From Acidobacteriaceae bacterium (GTDB lineage Bacteria > Acidobacteriota > Terriglobia > Terriglobales > Acidobacteriaceae): a stretch of 42,380 nt of DNA. The position numbers and the translations under genes were made by a program. The stretch is from positions 1-42,380 of the forward strand of contig PLOI01000122.1 of NCBI GenBank assembly GCA_003142015.1. Reading direction: 5' to 3'. Under the pieces are notes generated by a model, which was given only the letters and a program-made list of their open reading frames with translations, searched no databases and was not told the DNA's origin. Below, piece after piece: positions 26,552 to 37,029 of the stretch; position 1 is the stretch's first letter, and each line of letters begins with the position of its first letter.

Positions 26552-26580
26552 TTGACAAGGTTGCTTCACTTGCCTATCGT
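26552..26580 (+). promoter_or_regulatory. groESL sigma70-type promoter
   Basis: TTGACA (26552-26557, perfect -35), a 17-base spacer and TATCGT (26575-26580, 4 of 6 for -10). The -10 box abuts the CIRCE operator, which would cover the transcription start. Confidence 0.75.
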
Positions 26581-26606
26581 TAGCACTTGGAAGGTGAGAG
26601 TGCTAG
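26580..26606 (+). promoter_or_regulatory. CIRCE operator (HrcA site)
   Basis: TTAGCACTT, 9 bases, GAGTGCTAG: the inverted repeat of the CIRCE element, with one mismatch in each arm from TTAGCACTC-N9-GAGTGCTAA. In many bacteria HrcA binds here and represses groESL until heat stress. It lies 145 bases before groES; hrcA itself is not in this window. Confidence 0.94.
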
Positions 26607-26751
26607 CATATGGCTGGCTGAACTGCTCAACAGGTTTGCGGTTCTGCTCTTCTAGGCTGCAACCTCAACATTCCACAGTGTTTTCTTAATAACCACTCAA
26701 GTACCGCGGCGGGGCTCACCCCTGCTCCGCGTGTGAAGGAGAAGCGAAGCA

Positions 26752-27063
26752 ATGGCATCAACATCCGTAGCGACAACGTTCACCCCGCTTCATGACCGCA
26801 TCCTCGTCCGCCGTCTGGAAGAGGGCGAAACCATTCGCGGGGGCATCATCATCCCCGACAGCGCCAAGGAAAAGCCCCAGGAAGGCGAAGTCATCGCCGT
26901 CGGTAAGGGCAAGTCCAACGACGAAGGCAAGGTCTTCCCTCTCGACGTGAAGGCGGGCGACAAGATTCTCTTCGGCAAATACTCCGGCACCGAGATCAAG
27001 ATTGACGGCGAGGAGTTTCTGATCATGCGCGAGGAAGAAGTCCTCGGCATCGTCAAGAAGTAA
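26752..27063 (+). CDS. groES: Co-chaperonin GroES
   Basis: A 103-residue GroES, the lid of the GroEL folding chamber. The family pattern is complete: [17 protein letters not shown] at the start, the mobile loop [22 protein letters not shown], the roof region, and the closing [17 protein letters not shown] (about 26736-26741) precedes the ATG. First gene of the groES-groEL operon under the CIRCE promoter. Confidence 0.98.
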   Translation: MASTSVATTFTPLHDRILVRRLEEGETIRGGIIIPDSAKEKPQEGEVIAVGKGKSNDEGKVFPLDVKAGDKILFGKYSGTEIKIDGEEFLIMREEEVLGIVKK

Positions 27064-27115
27064 GCGCCGCGCGCTGGAGCGGAGTTAGCGTGGCTGGCGG
27101 AATTAGTGAGCTGAC

Positions 27116-28830
<1,715 letters not shown>

Positions 28831-28854
28831 ACCAACTGCGCACCCGCATAGAAC

Positions 28855-28890
28855 AAAGGCCTCCGGCTTCGGCTGGAGGCCTTTTCTTTT
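28855..28890 (+). terminator. Intrinsic terminator of groESL
   Basis: AAAGGCCTCC and GGAGGCCTTT form a perfect 10-bp stem whose loop contains TTCG, followed by TTCTTTT. It lies 24 bases after the groEL stop. Confidence 0.93.
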
Positions 28891-28996
28891 GCTCGATAGC
28901 CCGGTCAAGAGGCGCTGATCGCGCAAGTAAGCGCAGGTCAACTCATGTGGCTGCGGCAACCGGCATTCGCGGCCCGGCGAAACGCCTTTCTAGCCA

Positions 28997-29257
28997 CTAG
29001 GACGCAGGTACGGCTACGTTCGCGGAGACGATGGATGGCGCCGTCGGGGCAGGCTGCGTTCTCAACGACCGCAGCCATCCGGCAGAGAGCCAGGAGCGCG
29101 GAATCGAGAACTCAGACCAGCCGCAATCGAGGCAAACCTGGACGTCGGGCGAAGGCGTCATGGGCGGATGGCTCAGTGTGCGGTGGCAATTGCGGTAGAG
29201 CCGGATTTCGGCGGGAATGATGGATACGGACGAAGACTGGCACTTCGGACAGAGCAT
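28997..29257 (-). CDS. Small zinc-ribbon protein
   Basis: An 86-residue protein. It starts MLCPKCQSSS and continues, after about 35 residues, with VCLDCGWSEFSIPRSWL. The two CxxC pairs and the CLDCG-x-(S/T)EF-x-IP pattern match a family of short zinc-ribbon proteins frequent in Acidobacteria and other soil bacteria, usually about 60-80 residues. The ribosome site AGAGGTG (29263-29269 on the complement) is placed 5 bases before the ATG, which supports a real gene although it is small. It reads toward the groEL terminator. Function unknown; nucleic-acid or protein contact is typical of such ribbons. Confidence 0.72.
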   Translation of the reverse strand: MLCPKCQSSSVSIIPAEIRLYRNCHRTLSHPPMTPSPDVQVCLDCGWSEFSIPRSWLSAGWLRSLRTQPAPTAPSIVSANVAVPAS

Positions 29258-29269
29258 GGGCCCACCTCT

Positions 29270-29591
29270 GCAACAAGAAAATCAAAAAACGCAAACCACA
29301 AAACTGGGAAGTGAGTCAACTCTACTTTGCTCACTATCAGTTTTTCAACGGCAATTGTGTAAAGATGGAACAGCCCGCCTCAAATTTATCAATTCCCAAG
29401 AAAATAATGTTTACTATATCAAATATGTTTTAAGCGGGTTGTAGGCGATTTTTCTCCATCCTAATGCGGTACCTAGGCAGGCCGGGACTAAACAGGCTTT
29501 GGAGCTCACAGTTTCACAGCTTCACGGCTTATAGGGGGAGGGGGTAGCCTTTCCGTTCCCTCACGACCTCTTTCGCCACTCGAACTCTGTT
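29270..29591. other. Intergenic, AT-rich patch
   Basis: About 320 bases upstream of the zinc-ribbon gene and downstream of the TonB receptor. The stretch 29384-29440 is markedly AT-rich against the GC-rich surroundings and may hold a minus-strand promoter for the zinc-ribbon gene, although no convincing pair of boxes was found. A G-rich GAGGGGGT at 29538-29545 marks the edge of the dispersed repeat. A second, partial CGACCTCTTT of the repeat occurs at about 29564-29573. Confidence 0.45.
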
Positions 29592-29702
29592 CGACCTCTT
29601 TGCCCGCACGAACCACCAATTGACATTGTGCGCCGGTGGACGATAACTCTCTGCAAACCGGGCGCGAATCCCGCCGCGGATGGGAAAACGACCCTGACGG
29701 CT
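29592..29702 (+). repeat. Dispersed repeat, copy B
   Basis: The partner of 13531-13641 in the same orientation, with 11 differences in 111 bases by eye. It keeps TTGACA (29620-29625), a 16-base spacer and GATAAC (29642-29647). Like copy A it lies just 3' of a minus-strand gene, here the TonB receptor, but beyond that gene's terminator hairpin. It differs from A by an extra partial duplication of its left end. Confidence 0.85.
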
Positions 29703-29740
29703 CAGGATCACAGCATTTGTGAGGCTGCGATGGGCAAAGA

Positions 29741-29768
29741 AAACGCGGCGGCCGAAGCCGCCGCGTTT
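29741..29768 (-). terminator. Intrinsic terminator of the Oar-like receptor gene
   Basis: A perfect 12-bp stem AAACGCGGCGGC/GCCGCCGCGTTT. On the minus strand the loop reads TTCG, giving an extra-stable tetraloop, followed by TTTCTTT. It begins 17 bases after the stop codon of the receptor. Confidence 0.93.
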
Positions 29769-29784
29769 CATGGGTTAAGCCGCC

Positions 29785-32700
29785 TTAGAAATTAAAGCGG
29801 GCTGCAATTTCAACTTGCCGCGGTGTGTAAAGCCAGCTGCTGTTGTTTGAGCTGTTGACCACTCCGAAGCCGGAGTTGGTAGTTCCAGGCTGCCCCTGGA
29901 ACGTCGCAGTGGTTCCCTTAAATATGTATGCAGTGGTGGTCGTATAACCATCGACGTTCTGGTGGTTGGCAACGTTGAAAGCGTTGAGCATGAGTTGCAC
30001 GCTGCGGCCCTTCTCGAAGGAGATCCTCTTCTGAAGGCGCGCGTCGTCGACCATCTTGCGCGGATACCTCATCGTATTCCGCCCGATCATAGGAATGACA
30101 GAGGAGCCTCCAGCGCCATTCCAGTCAGTGAATTTCGAGTTAGAAATATCCCCGCTAACGCCTGCTGTCCAAGGCAACCCGTTCTGCGCCTGGAAGCTGT
30201 CGTTCAGGCTCCAGTCGTTGACCAGGATCCGTGAGACCCAATTGTTTGAGTGGATGTTTGGGAGGTTATAGAGCGCATAGGCCACGAACCTGTTAGGAAC
30301 GTTGTAGGCGGAGTCGCCGTAGTTGACGCGGGGATTCGCGTAAGGATCGTACCAACTGTTCACCGCGCCCTGTGTGGTGGCGTTCTGCGAGAAATCCAGT
30401 GCGTGTGACCATGTGTAGCTGGCGTCGAACTGAATGCTCTTGAGTGAGCGATTGAGAACCTCGACCACACCGGCATTGTAGTTCGAATTAATATTGCTGA
30501 CTACCTCGGTAATAGACTGGTAGTCCGTGGCCACAGAGCCTAAAAGGTTCGTGTTGCCAAATTTTGTATAGATTGAAGTCGGGTAGGTCGTTCCCGTCGC
30601 CCCAAGAGGTCCCTTTCCGGAAGCATCAGAGATGGTAATCGTCTCCGCCGCCTTGGTGGTGGGATCGAGGTTGACGTCGAGGTAGTTGGGCAATTCGCGG
30701 CCCAAGGCTCCCAGGTAGCTCAACTGAACGAAGGTGCCCTTGCCAATTCCCTGCTGCACCATCAGGTCGTACTCCTGCACGTCGGGGTTGCGCAGTGAGG
30801 GAGACAGGAAGTAAGAGGTTGGCACAATGGGGGTGGTGCTTCCCGACACGATATTCGGGAACTGCGGAGCGCCAGCGGTGGTTGATGTCCAAGACGGGGA
30901 GATTTGCCCGAGAGGACTGCCGGTGCCGAGCCGCGCCTGGAGCAGGTTTCCGTTGGTGATGCGGCCGTAATAAATACCATAGCCGCCGCGCACAACCGTA
31001 TTGCCCTTGCCGGTGACATCATAGGAAAATCCGATGCGCGGCCCGAAGTTCGTTTTGTCGGTGGGGCTGTTATTCAGGCCGGGGTAGGGGACAAAGGTGA
31101 TGCCGTCCGCGGTAGCGGCGGTAGTGAGCGCGGAAACGGGACCGGGCAGAGCCTCATAGTCCCAGCGTAGGCCGAGTTCCATGGTCAGGCGTGGAGTCAC
31201 CTTCCAGTTATCTTGGACAAAGAGTCCAGTGTCCATCGTGGAAATGGAAAAGGTCGGAGTACCAAATCCCTGACCGAAACTGTAGTAACAGGGATCGGGT
31301 CCAAGCGTCCCGGTGCCATTCTCGTATCCGCCCGCGCTACAGCCGAGCTTTTTGGCGGTCACCTGAGCAGGGGTCAGGCCGTTCTTGAAGTTGAGTTCAT
31401 CGTTCATGTAGTTGCCGAGGTAGTTATAGGAGTAAGCGCCGTTGCTCTCGTAGAGATCGTTCTGGAAATCGTAGTTGTGAACCATGTCCACGCCCATCTT
31501 CAGGCTGTGATTGCCGTGGTTCCAATAGAGGACGTCGCCGACTTGCCACTTATTCTCGAGAGGATAAGCAACTCGGAAAGAGTAATAGGGCGCGCCGGCT
31601 CCAAAGCCGTCATAATATGACGTCGAGTTCTGCACAATGTTTCCGTTGGTCGCCAGGTCAGCCAGGGTATAGGGAGTGGGCTGCTGTAAAGTGTCGGCAT
31701 TCAGCTCGCGGCCATACTGGTAGAGCAGCTCATTGCCGATGTTCGAGGTAATGAGGCTGGTGAGCTTGATCACGCCGTAGTCCAGCTTGACGTAATCGTT
31801 GCCCTGATAATCCTTCGCATCTTCGTCCACCGGGTTGGTTTGTGTGCCGCCGGGCGAGTCCCAACGCATGCGATTGTAGAGAACGCTCAGATGCTGCTTG
31901 GAGTTGACCTGCCAGTCCAGCTTGGGCAGGTTGATCTCCTGGAATCCCTTGCGCCCGACTTGCCCAATGTCCGAGTCCATACCCAGATCGCTGATTGGGG
32001 CTATTCCCGTGCCCGCTGTGACATTGGCGCTGCCTTGCATCATGGCGGTCCAGTCGTAAGCCGCCTGGTTGTAGGACACCGCCTGGCGAGCGGCCAGTGT
32101 GCAGGTGTCGGCATCGTTCAAGCTGCCTGCGGTTGTACCCGGTGTTAACGTAAGAATGCCAGTCGTCGCGTTGCAGGATTCTCCTGCGGGCATCAAGGCA
32201 GTCGTTGCAGTCGGCAGAGTGTAGAAGACCGGCAGATTGTACGGAACGCCATCTACCGGGAAGATGTGGGTCTGTTGATCATAGGTATAGATCCAGAAGA
32301 GCTTGTCTTTGACCAGCGCGCCGCCGACGGTGAAGCCGTAGATCTTGCGTATGTCCTCCGGCTTGAATTTGACACTGGTACTGACACCGTTAGCGAGCAC
32401 CGGCTCGGTGTAGTAATCGTTCATGGCGTTCCAGTTGCTTTCGCGATCCCAGAAGTAGGCCTCGCCATGAAGCTGGTTGGTGCCGCTCTTGGTGACGGAA
32501 GTGATGACGCCGCCAGCGGCACGGCCATACTGAGCCGAATAGACGCCGGTGTTGACGGCAAATTCGCGAACCGCGCCTCCCGAAGTAGAATAGGCAACGC
32601 GGCTGCGCCCGCGCTCTTCAGAAAACATGGCTTGGTTGTCGTCGGCGCCGTCAATCTCGACGTTGTTGAGCAGCGGGCTGATGCCACGGACAGCGACGAG

Positions 32701-33234
32701 ACCGTAGCCGCTGGCGTCCGATACAACGCCCGGTGTGGTCATGGCCAGACTGGACCAGCGGCGGTTGTTGATGGGGATCTCTTGCAGCGCTCTGGCATTC
32801 AACGACTCGCTGAAGTCCGGCGACTCGAGATTCACCACGGGCGCCTGCTCGATAACCTCGACGGAGGACGAGGACGCGCCGACCGTGAGGCGCGGCAGAA
32901 GACTGGAAACCTGGCCGACCTGAACAATCACGTTATCGGCGTGATAGGTGGAAAAGCCGGGCGCGGAAAACGTGACCCTGTATGTGCCGGGCTCGAGCAA
33001 GGGAGCCTTGAAAAAGCCGCTGGCGTCGCTGGTCAGCTTGATTTCGGCGTTGGTTCCCATGTTGTGGATGGTGACGGCCGCGCCACTGACTACGGCCCCG
33101 GAGGGATCAGTAACTGTCCCAGCGATGGAACCTTCGGTGGAGGTCTGCGCGTGCAGGGCAACCGTGCCCAGGCACACGAAGAGGGTGAGGATCATCAGGC
33201 AGAAAATGCTCTGACGTATTCGTTTGATCGTCAT
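29785..33234 (-). CDS. TonB-dependent receptor, Oar-like
   Basis: A 1149-residue outer-membrane receptor. Signal peptide about 1-29 (cleavage after TVALHAQ). CarboxypepD_reg-like domain about 33-120 (GSIAGTVTDPSGAVVSGA). Plug about 125-250 with RRWSSLAMTTPGVV and the NVEIDGADDNQ stretch. A large barrel follows, with FGPRIGFSYDVTGKGNTVVRGG typical of Oar-like receptors, ending EIAARFNF with a terminal Phe. The ribosome site GGAGAG precedes the ATG. A sigma70-like promoter is seen about 200 bases upstream. In Acidobacteria this family is very large and is thought to take up plant polymers or other large substrates; the ligand here is unknown. Confidence 0.93.
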   Translation of the reverse strand: MTIKRIRQSIFCLMILTLFVCLGTVALHAQTSTEGSIAGTVTDPSGAVVSGAAVTIHNMGTNAEIKLTSDASGFFKAPLLEPGTYRVTFSAPGFSTYHADNVIVQVGQVSSLLPRLTVGASSSSVEVIEQAPVVNLESPDFSESLNARALQEIPINNRRWSSLAMTTPGVVSDASGYGLVAVRGISPLLNNVEIDGADDNQAMFSEERGRSRVAYSTSGGAVREFAVNTGVYSAQYGRAAGGVITSVTKSGTNQLHGEAYFWDRESNWNAMNDYYTEPVLANGVSTSVKFKPEDIRKIYGFTVGGALVKDKLFWIYTYDQQTHIFPVDGVPYNLPVFYTLPTATTALMPAGESCNATTGILTLTPGTTAGSLNDADTCTLAARQAVSYNQAAYDWTAMMQGSANVTAGTGIAPISDLGMDSDIGQVGRKGFQEINLPKLDWQVNSKQHLSVLYNRMRWDSPGGTQTNPVDEDAKDYQGNDYVKLDYGVIKLTSLITSNIGNELLYQYGRELNADTLQQPTPYTLADLATNGNIVQNSTSYYDGFGAGAPYYSFRVAYPLENKWQVGDVLYWNHGNHSLKMGVDMVHNYDFQNDLYESNGAYSYNYLGNYMNDELNFKNGLTPAQVTAKKLGCSAGGYENGTGTLGPDPCYYSFGQGFGTPTFSISTMDTGLFVQDNWKVTPRLTMELGLRWDYEALPGPVSALTTAATADGITFVPYPGLNNSPTDKTNFGPRIGFSYDVTGKGNTVVRGGYGIYYGRITNGNLLQARLGTGSPLGQISPSWTSTTAGAPQFPNIVSGSTTPIVPTSYFLSPSLRNPDVQEYDLMVQQGIGKGTFVQLSYLGALGRELPNYLDVNLDPTTKAAETITISDASGKGPLGATGTTYPTSIYTKFGNTNLLGSVATDYQSITEVVSNINSNYNAGVVEVLNRSLKSIQFDASYTWSHALDFSQNATTQGAVNSWYDPYANPRVNYGDSAYNVPNRFVAYALYNLPNIHSNNWVSRILVNDWSLNDSFQAQNGLPWTAGVSGDISNSKFTDWNGAGGSSVIPMIGRNTMRYPRKMVDDARLQKRISFEKGRSVQLMLNAFNVANHQNVDGYTTTTAYIFKGTTATFQGQPGTTNSGFGVVNSSNNSSWLYTPRQVEIAARFNF

Positions 33235-33799
33235 AATGGCTCTCCAAAATGCAACTGGTGTTGAGAATGCGCTGGGTTAGTAGTCGGCAGCGCCCCTTTG
33301 TGAGTGTTTTGCGCAACGCGTAGCGCGCTGGGCGAACTGAACTCCTAGCACCTCTGGTTCTCACATCTCTCGCGGGTGCTTGGCTGCTTGTGGGGTCGCC
33401 GCTGATTCAGGTTTCCCCATGGAGAAAAATATACTAAACCGAAATGAATGTCTTGTAAACGGGCTGAATTTGCCGCCACAACGAACAGCGCGGCGGTAAT
33501 CGACCCCACGAGCGTCTGGCTGTGTGAGCAGTCGCCCAACAATCACTTCTCCTTCGACCTGCAGCCAAGCCGCAAGCCGCCCCCTGTCTCAGCTTCGTCG
33601 GACTTCCCGCTCCTCAGACACGAACAGATATGGATTGATTCGTGCAACGACACCTTTTTTGCCGAGGGAACAGTAGTGTACCCCCGGCCCTTTACGCACG
33701 CAACTCAAAAAGAAATAAATCAATGTGGATAACGCGTCCGCAATTCTGGTCCGCCGCGCTCATCGCGAATACCGGATCGAGGAATGTGAGGAGAATCTC
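33235..33799. other. Intergenic region between two TonB receptor genes
   Basis: About 565 bases without a convincing gene; the short open frames lack ribosome sites or family features. It holds the minus-strand promoter of the Oar-like gene (33431-33459) and its leader of about 190 bases. No strong terminator for the cobalamin-type receptor gene ending at 33800 was found. Confidence 0.5.
33431..33459 (-). promoter_or_regulatory. Promoter of the Oar-like receptor gene
   Basis: On the minus strand: TTTACA, a 17-base spacer and TAGTAT, in an AT-rich stretch about 200 bases before the start codon. 5 of 6 and 4 of 6 matches to sigma70 boxes. Confidence 0.6.
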
Positions 33800-36385
33800 T
33801 CATTGGCCGGCCGTCTTGGTCCACTGAATGCGCAGGCCGGCCCGGAAGTTGAAGGGCAGGCTGGGATAGCCGATGGGGGAGATGTGCCGGTTGTTGGTGA
33901 GGTTTTCCGCCTGGCCGAAGATGGCGAGCCATGAGAGCAGTTTGTAGCTTGCGCCCAGGTCCAGCTTGGCGTAGCCCCAGTCGAGGTTGCGGTTGGGCAG
34001 GAGGAGGCTGTCGCCGCCGATATCCCCGTAGGCGTCAACAATAGTCGCATCGGCGTTCTCCAGGTAGGTTGAATCGTCGCTGCGGCTGGCAAAGGCTGAT
34101 GTGAAGCTGGCCGTGAGCTTCTTTTGCGCGAAGTTGGCGGTGAAGAAGCCTGAATGCGGCGCGCGGCGGAAGGGTCGCGCGCCCACCAGTGGCGTGTATG
34201 CCCCGATGCGGATACAGTTTGCCGTGCCAAGGGAACAACCGTAGGGGTAGGTGGGCGCATAGCCGCCCATCAGCGCCTCATTGTCGCTATCAAAGGAGCG
34301 CTGCACCACGGCATCAAGATAGGTATAGCCGCCGCGGAAGAAGAGGTATTTGCCGATGCCGCTCTCGACGGTCGTCTCGATGCCCTGTGCACGGAAGGCT
34401 CCGGTGTTGACATAGAGGCCGGAGTCGTACTGAAAGTAGGAGCCGAGGTCGGTAATTAGCTCCTGTTTTTCGGCGGGCGTCAGATTGGGAATCAGATTGG
34501 GCAGCAGAGTCGCGCCGACCGATTCAATCTCTTTGCCGAACTGATTGTGAAAATAGCTGGTGCGGAATATGATTCGCTCTCCCCAGAAGGATTGCTCCAC
34601 GCCGCCCTCGTAGGTTCTTGTCGCGGGAGCAGCCAACGGGCCGATATGCAATTGCTGGGCATTGGATTGAAAACCGTTGGTTACCAGGAATTGGTAGAGC
34701 GAACCAAATTGTTCGAGAAGTTTTGGCTCTCGCACGCCATCGCCATAGTTGAACAGGATGCGGGTTCCGCTGAAAATGCCTTTGCGCGGACGGAACGCAT
34801 AGTACGAAACTCCCGCACGTGGCGAAGTCTGGGTTCCGAAGAGCGAGTAGCGCTCCAGGCTTCCGCCCAGCGTATAAAAGAACCTGCCTTTGAAGTCGCC
34901 ATGCACGCTTGCCAGATAGTCGTAGTTGGTGCGTTCGGTGACTTCGTCCGTGTAATAGGCGGGATAGACATACGACCCGCGCTCATCTTCATAATGGAAG
35001 CCGATCAACGCCGTTAGATGGGGCGTAAATTTATAATCGCCCTGGTAGACGAGCTGGTCGCGATTGGAGTCAAGCTGATCCCCGCTCGGATAAGTGCCAG
35101 CACAATCCAGCGCGGCTTGCCCGGTAGCAGAGTAGCCATTCGCGCCAGTGATGGTAACCGTATTGCCAAAGTAAGCCGGAGAGTAGCAGTAATAACTGAA
35201 GGCCGAGTTGTAAGTTCCCGAAGGCTGCCAAATCGTGTATTGCTCGCGCTTACGGATCAGGCCATACCGAACCGAGTTATGGAAGTCTGGAGTGGTCTGG
35301 TTGTCGATGGAGGCGCTGAGTAAGAGATCCTGATCTTTCTGCGTAGCGTTGTCGGCGACGTGATAAAAGTCCCATGCATTAGGAACGCCGGTGGCATCCA
35401 CGCCATAGTGCACAGTGCCGCGAATCTGCGTGGACCCGTTGGGTTGCCAGCCGAGGTTGGCAGCCGATGTAGCTACGTGGTACTCGTCATTGGGCAGATC
35501 GTTGGCAGTCTGGAGCCAACTGAAGGCGCCCAGGTAATCCAGCCTGTTGTACGCCCCGGCCACTTCCAGTTCCTCGTGAGAGGTGGAGAGGTTGCCAGCG
35601 TCGCCTTGGAAGAGAATCGACGGAAAGCTCGTGGTGCCGCGCGGGGTGGTCAGGCTAATCACTCCGTTACCTGCGCCGGCGCCATAAAGGCTGGAGTCGG
35701 GTCCGCGAAGGACCTCGGCGCTCTCGACTGCGGTGGTGGAGAGTGGCCCGAAATCGAATTGATTGCCCAAATCGCCGGCATCGACGCCGTCGAAGAGAAT
35801 CTTGTTGGCGTCTGGATTGCCGCCGCGAATGAATAGCGAGGCCTGTGCGCCCATCTGGCCGATCTGCACCACCATCGTGCCGGGCATCAGCCGCAACGCA
35901 CTCACGAGGTCGTCGCGTAGCGCCAGATCAAGCGGTCCGAGGACGCTGGTGGCCTCGCTGGTCTGTGGCTGAGGCGTGGGAGTTCCGGTGGCCGTGACCA
36001 CAATGGATTGGCGCACCCACTCGGGTTCGAGAACAATGTTGCGCTCGACTGAATCCAGCCGGCCGGCGTAGAAGCTGGGCGTCTCCAACTGGCGGAAGCT
36101 TTTGGCGGAGACCATGAGGAAGAAGCGGCCCTGGACCCCTGTAAGAATCTGAAAGCTGCCGTCAGCGGTGGAGATGGCGGCGCCGACGGCCTTGCCGCCG
36201 CTGATCAGAACCACGTTGGCGCCGGTGACCTTGGCGCCGGAGGCATCTGTGACTACACCGCGGATGGACGCGGCATGACAGAGGACGGAAACAGTAGCGA
36301 ACATAAATAGCGCGATGACGCGGGGCAGCATGCGCGTCAGTTGAGCATGGAAATTGCGAGAGAATGATTGCGCGGAAACAGGCAT
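33800..36385 (-). CDS. TonB-dependent receptor under a cobalamin riboswitch (BtuB-like)
   Basis: An 861-residue receptor from ATG 36385, chosen because the ribosome site GAAGGAG (36390-36396) is 4 bases upstream; an earlier in-frame start at 36466 would run through the riboswitch. Signal peptide ends near LCHAAS. CarboxypepD_reg-like domain about 35-115 (IRGVVTDASGAKVTGA), plug about 140-250 (LRLMPGTMVVQIGQMG, then LFDGVDAGDL), and a barrel with TonB-type strands to the C-terminus (NFRAGLRIQW). The cobalamin riboswitch directly upstream makes corrinoid uptake the likely role, although the receptor is larger than E. coli BtuB (about 614) and carries the extra N-terminal domain. No btuCDF or cobalamin-synthesis gene is next to it. 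Confidence 0.88.
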   Translation of the reverse strand: MPVSAQSFSRNFHAQLTRMLPRVIALFMFATVSVLCHAASIRGVVTDASGAKVTGANVVLISGGKAVGAAISTADGSFQILTGVQGRFFLMVSAKSFRQLETPSFYAGRLDSVERNIVLEPEWVRQSIVVTATGTPTPQPQTSEATSVLGPLDLALRDDLVSALRLMPGTMVVQIGQMGAQASLFIRGGNPDANKILFDGVDAGDLGNQFDFGPLSTTAVESAEVLRGPDSSLYGAGAGNGVISLTTPRGTTSFPSILFQGDAGNLSTSHEELEVAGAYNRLDYLGAFSWLQTANDLPNDEYHVATSAANLGWQPNGSTQIRGTVHYGVDATGVPNAWDFYHVADNATQKDQDLLLSASIDNQTTPDFHNSVRYGLIRKREQYTIWQPSGTYNSAFSYYCYSPAYFGNTVTITGANGYSATGQAALDCAGTYPSGDQLDSNRDQLVYQGDYKFTPHLTALIGFHYEDERGSYVYPAYYTDEVTERTNYDYLASVHGDFKGRFFYTLGGSLERYSLFGTQTSPRAGVSYYAFRPRKGIFSGTRILFNYGDGVREPKLLEQFGSLYQFLVTNGFQSNAQQLHIGPLAAPATRTYEGGVEQSFWGERIIFRTSYFHNQFGKEIESVGATLLPNLIPNLTPAEKQELITDLGSYFQYDSGLYVNTGAFRAQGIETTVESGIGKYLFFRGGYTYLDAVVQRSFDSDNEALMGGYAPTYPYGCSLGTANCIRIGAYTPLVGARPFRRAPHSGFFTANFAQKKLTASFTSAFASRSDDSTYLENADATIVDAYGDIGGDSLLLPNRNLDWGYAKLDLGASYKLLSWLAIFGQAENLTNNRHISPIGYPSLPFNFRAGLRIQWTKTAGQ

Positions 36386-36424
36386 GAGGCTCCTTCGTTC
36401 CCCTCGGAACGCAAGCGGGTTGAG

Positions 36425-36675
36425 GGCGCGAGGACCGGTCTCCTGACTTGCGCCTTTCCCAGCCACCTTCCCACAGGCGCGCGCAAAGGCTCGTCCTGCA
36501 GTGGTTAACTAAGGGCTTCCGCCAATGGCGAAAATACCCTGGCTGGTTCCCTGCCCTGACCAATAGAACGGCCTGTTGGGCAGGGGCGCTCACAGTTGCG
36601 GGGCAGTGGCGGAGTTTCACCGCCTTCCCGAGCATCCTGGCGATTGCCGTGATGAATTGGCTGACCTTTGCGGGG
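36425..36675 (-). ncRNA. Cobalamin riboswitch
   Basis: Read on the minus strand the aptamer landmarks appear in order: GGGAAGGCGGTGAAACTCCG, the core CCACTGCCCCGCAACTGTGAG, then GGGAAGGTGGC, and the B12 box AAGTCAGGAGACCGGTC at 36433-36449. The B12 box ends about 48 bases before the start codon, and a GTTCC/GGAAC hairpin (36397-36410) sits between it and the Shine-Dalgarno site, so control of translation is plausible. The family represses uptake or synthesis genes when adenosylcobalamin or a related corrinoid is abundant. Outer boundaries are approximate. Confidence 0.95.
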
Positions 36676-36845
36676 ACAGCCGCTATGGCATGGAACGAAT
36701 TTCCACACCATGAACATTTATAGACGGAGCGGTACGCGATGTCAAAGCGTGGAAATCTCTGGCGCGTGAGCTGCATTTCTCTGGACCGGGTTCAGCGGGG
36801 TCCGCGCACAGCAGATTTGGGGGAGAGGACAATTCTTGAGAATGA

Positions 36846-36922
36846 TGGTGACCCCGGGAAGACTCGAACTTCCGACACGCAGTTTAGGAAACTGCTGCTC
36901 TATCCACCTGAGCTACGGGGCC
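36846..36922 (-). tRNA. tRNA-Arg (anticodon CCU)
   Basis: A complete cloverleaf on the minus strand: acceptor GGCCCCG/CGGGGTC, D-arm with AGCTCAGGTGGATAGAGC, anticodon stem GCAGT/ACTGC with loop TTCCTAA (anticodon CCT), T-arm with GTTCGAGTC, and an encoded CCA end at 36846-36848. The integrase gene begins about 110 bases from its 5' end. Confidence 0.96.
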
Positions 36923-37029
36923 ACGTTTAGACTCAATAACTTACAAAACTAGTCTCACCCACAATCCCCACAGAACGTGTAATCGCTTCATTCGGGCTGT
37001 ACGCAGTGTGGGTTAAAGTGAGGTACGGC

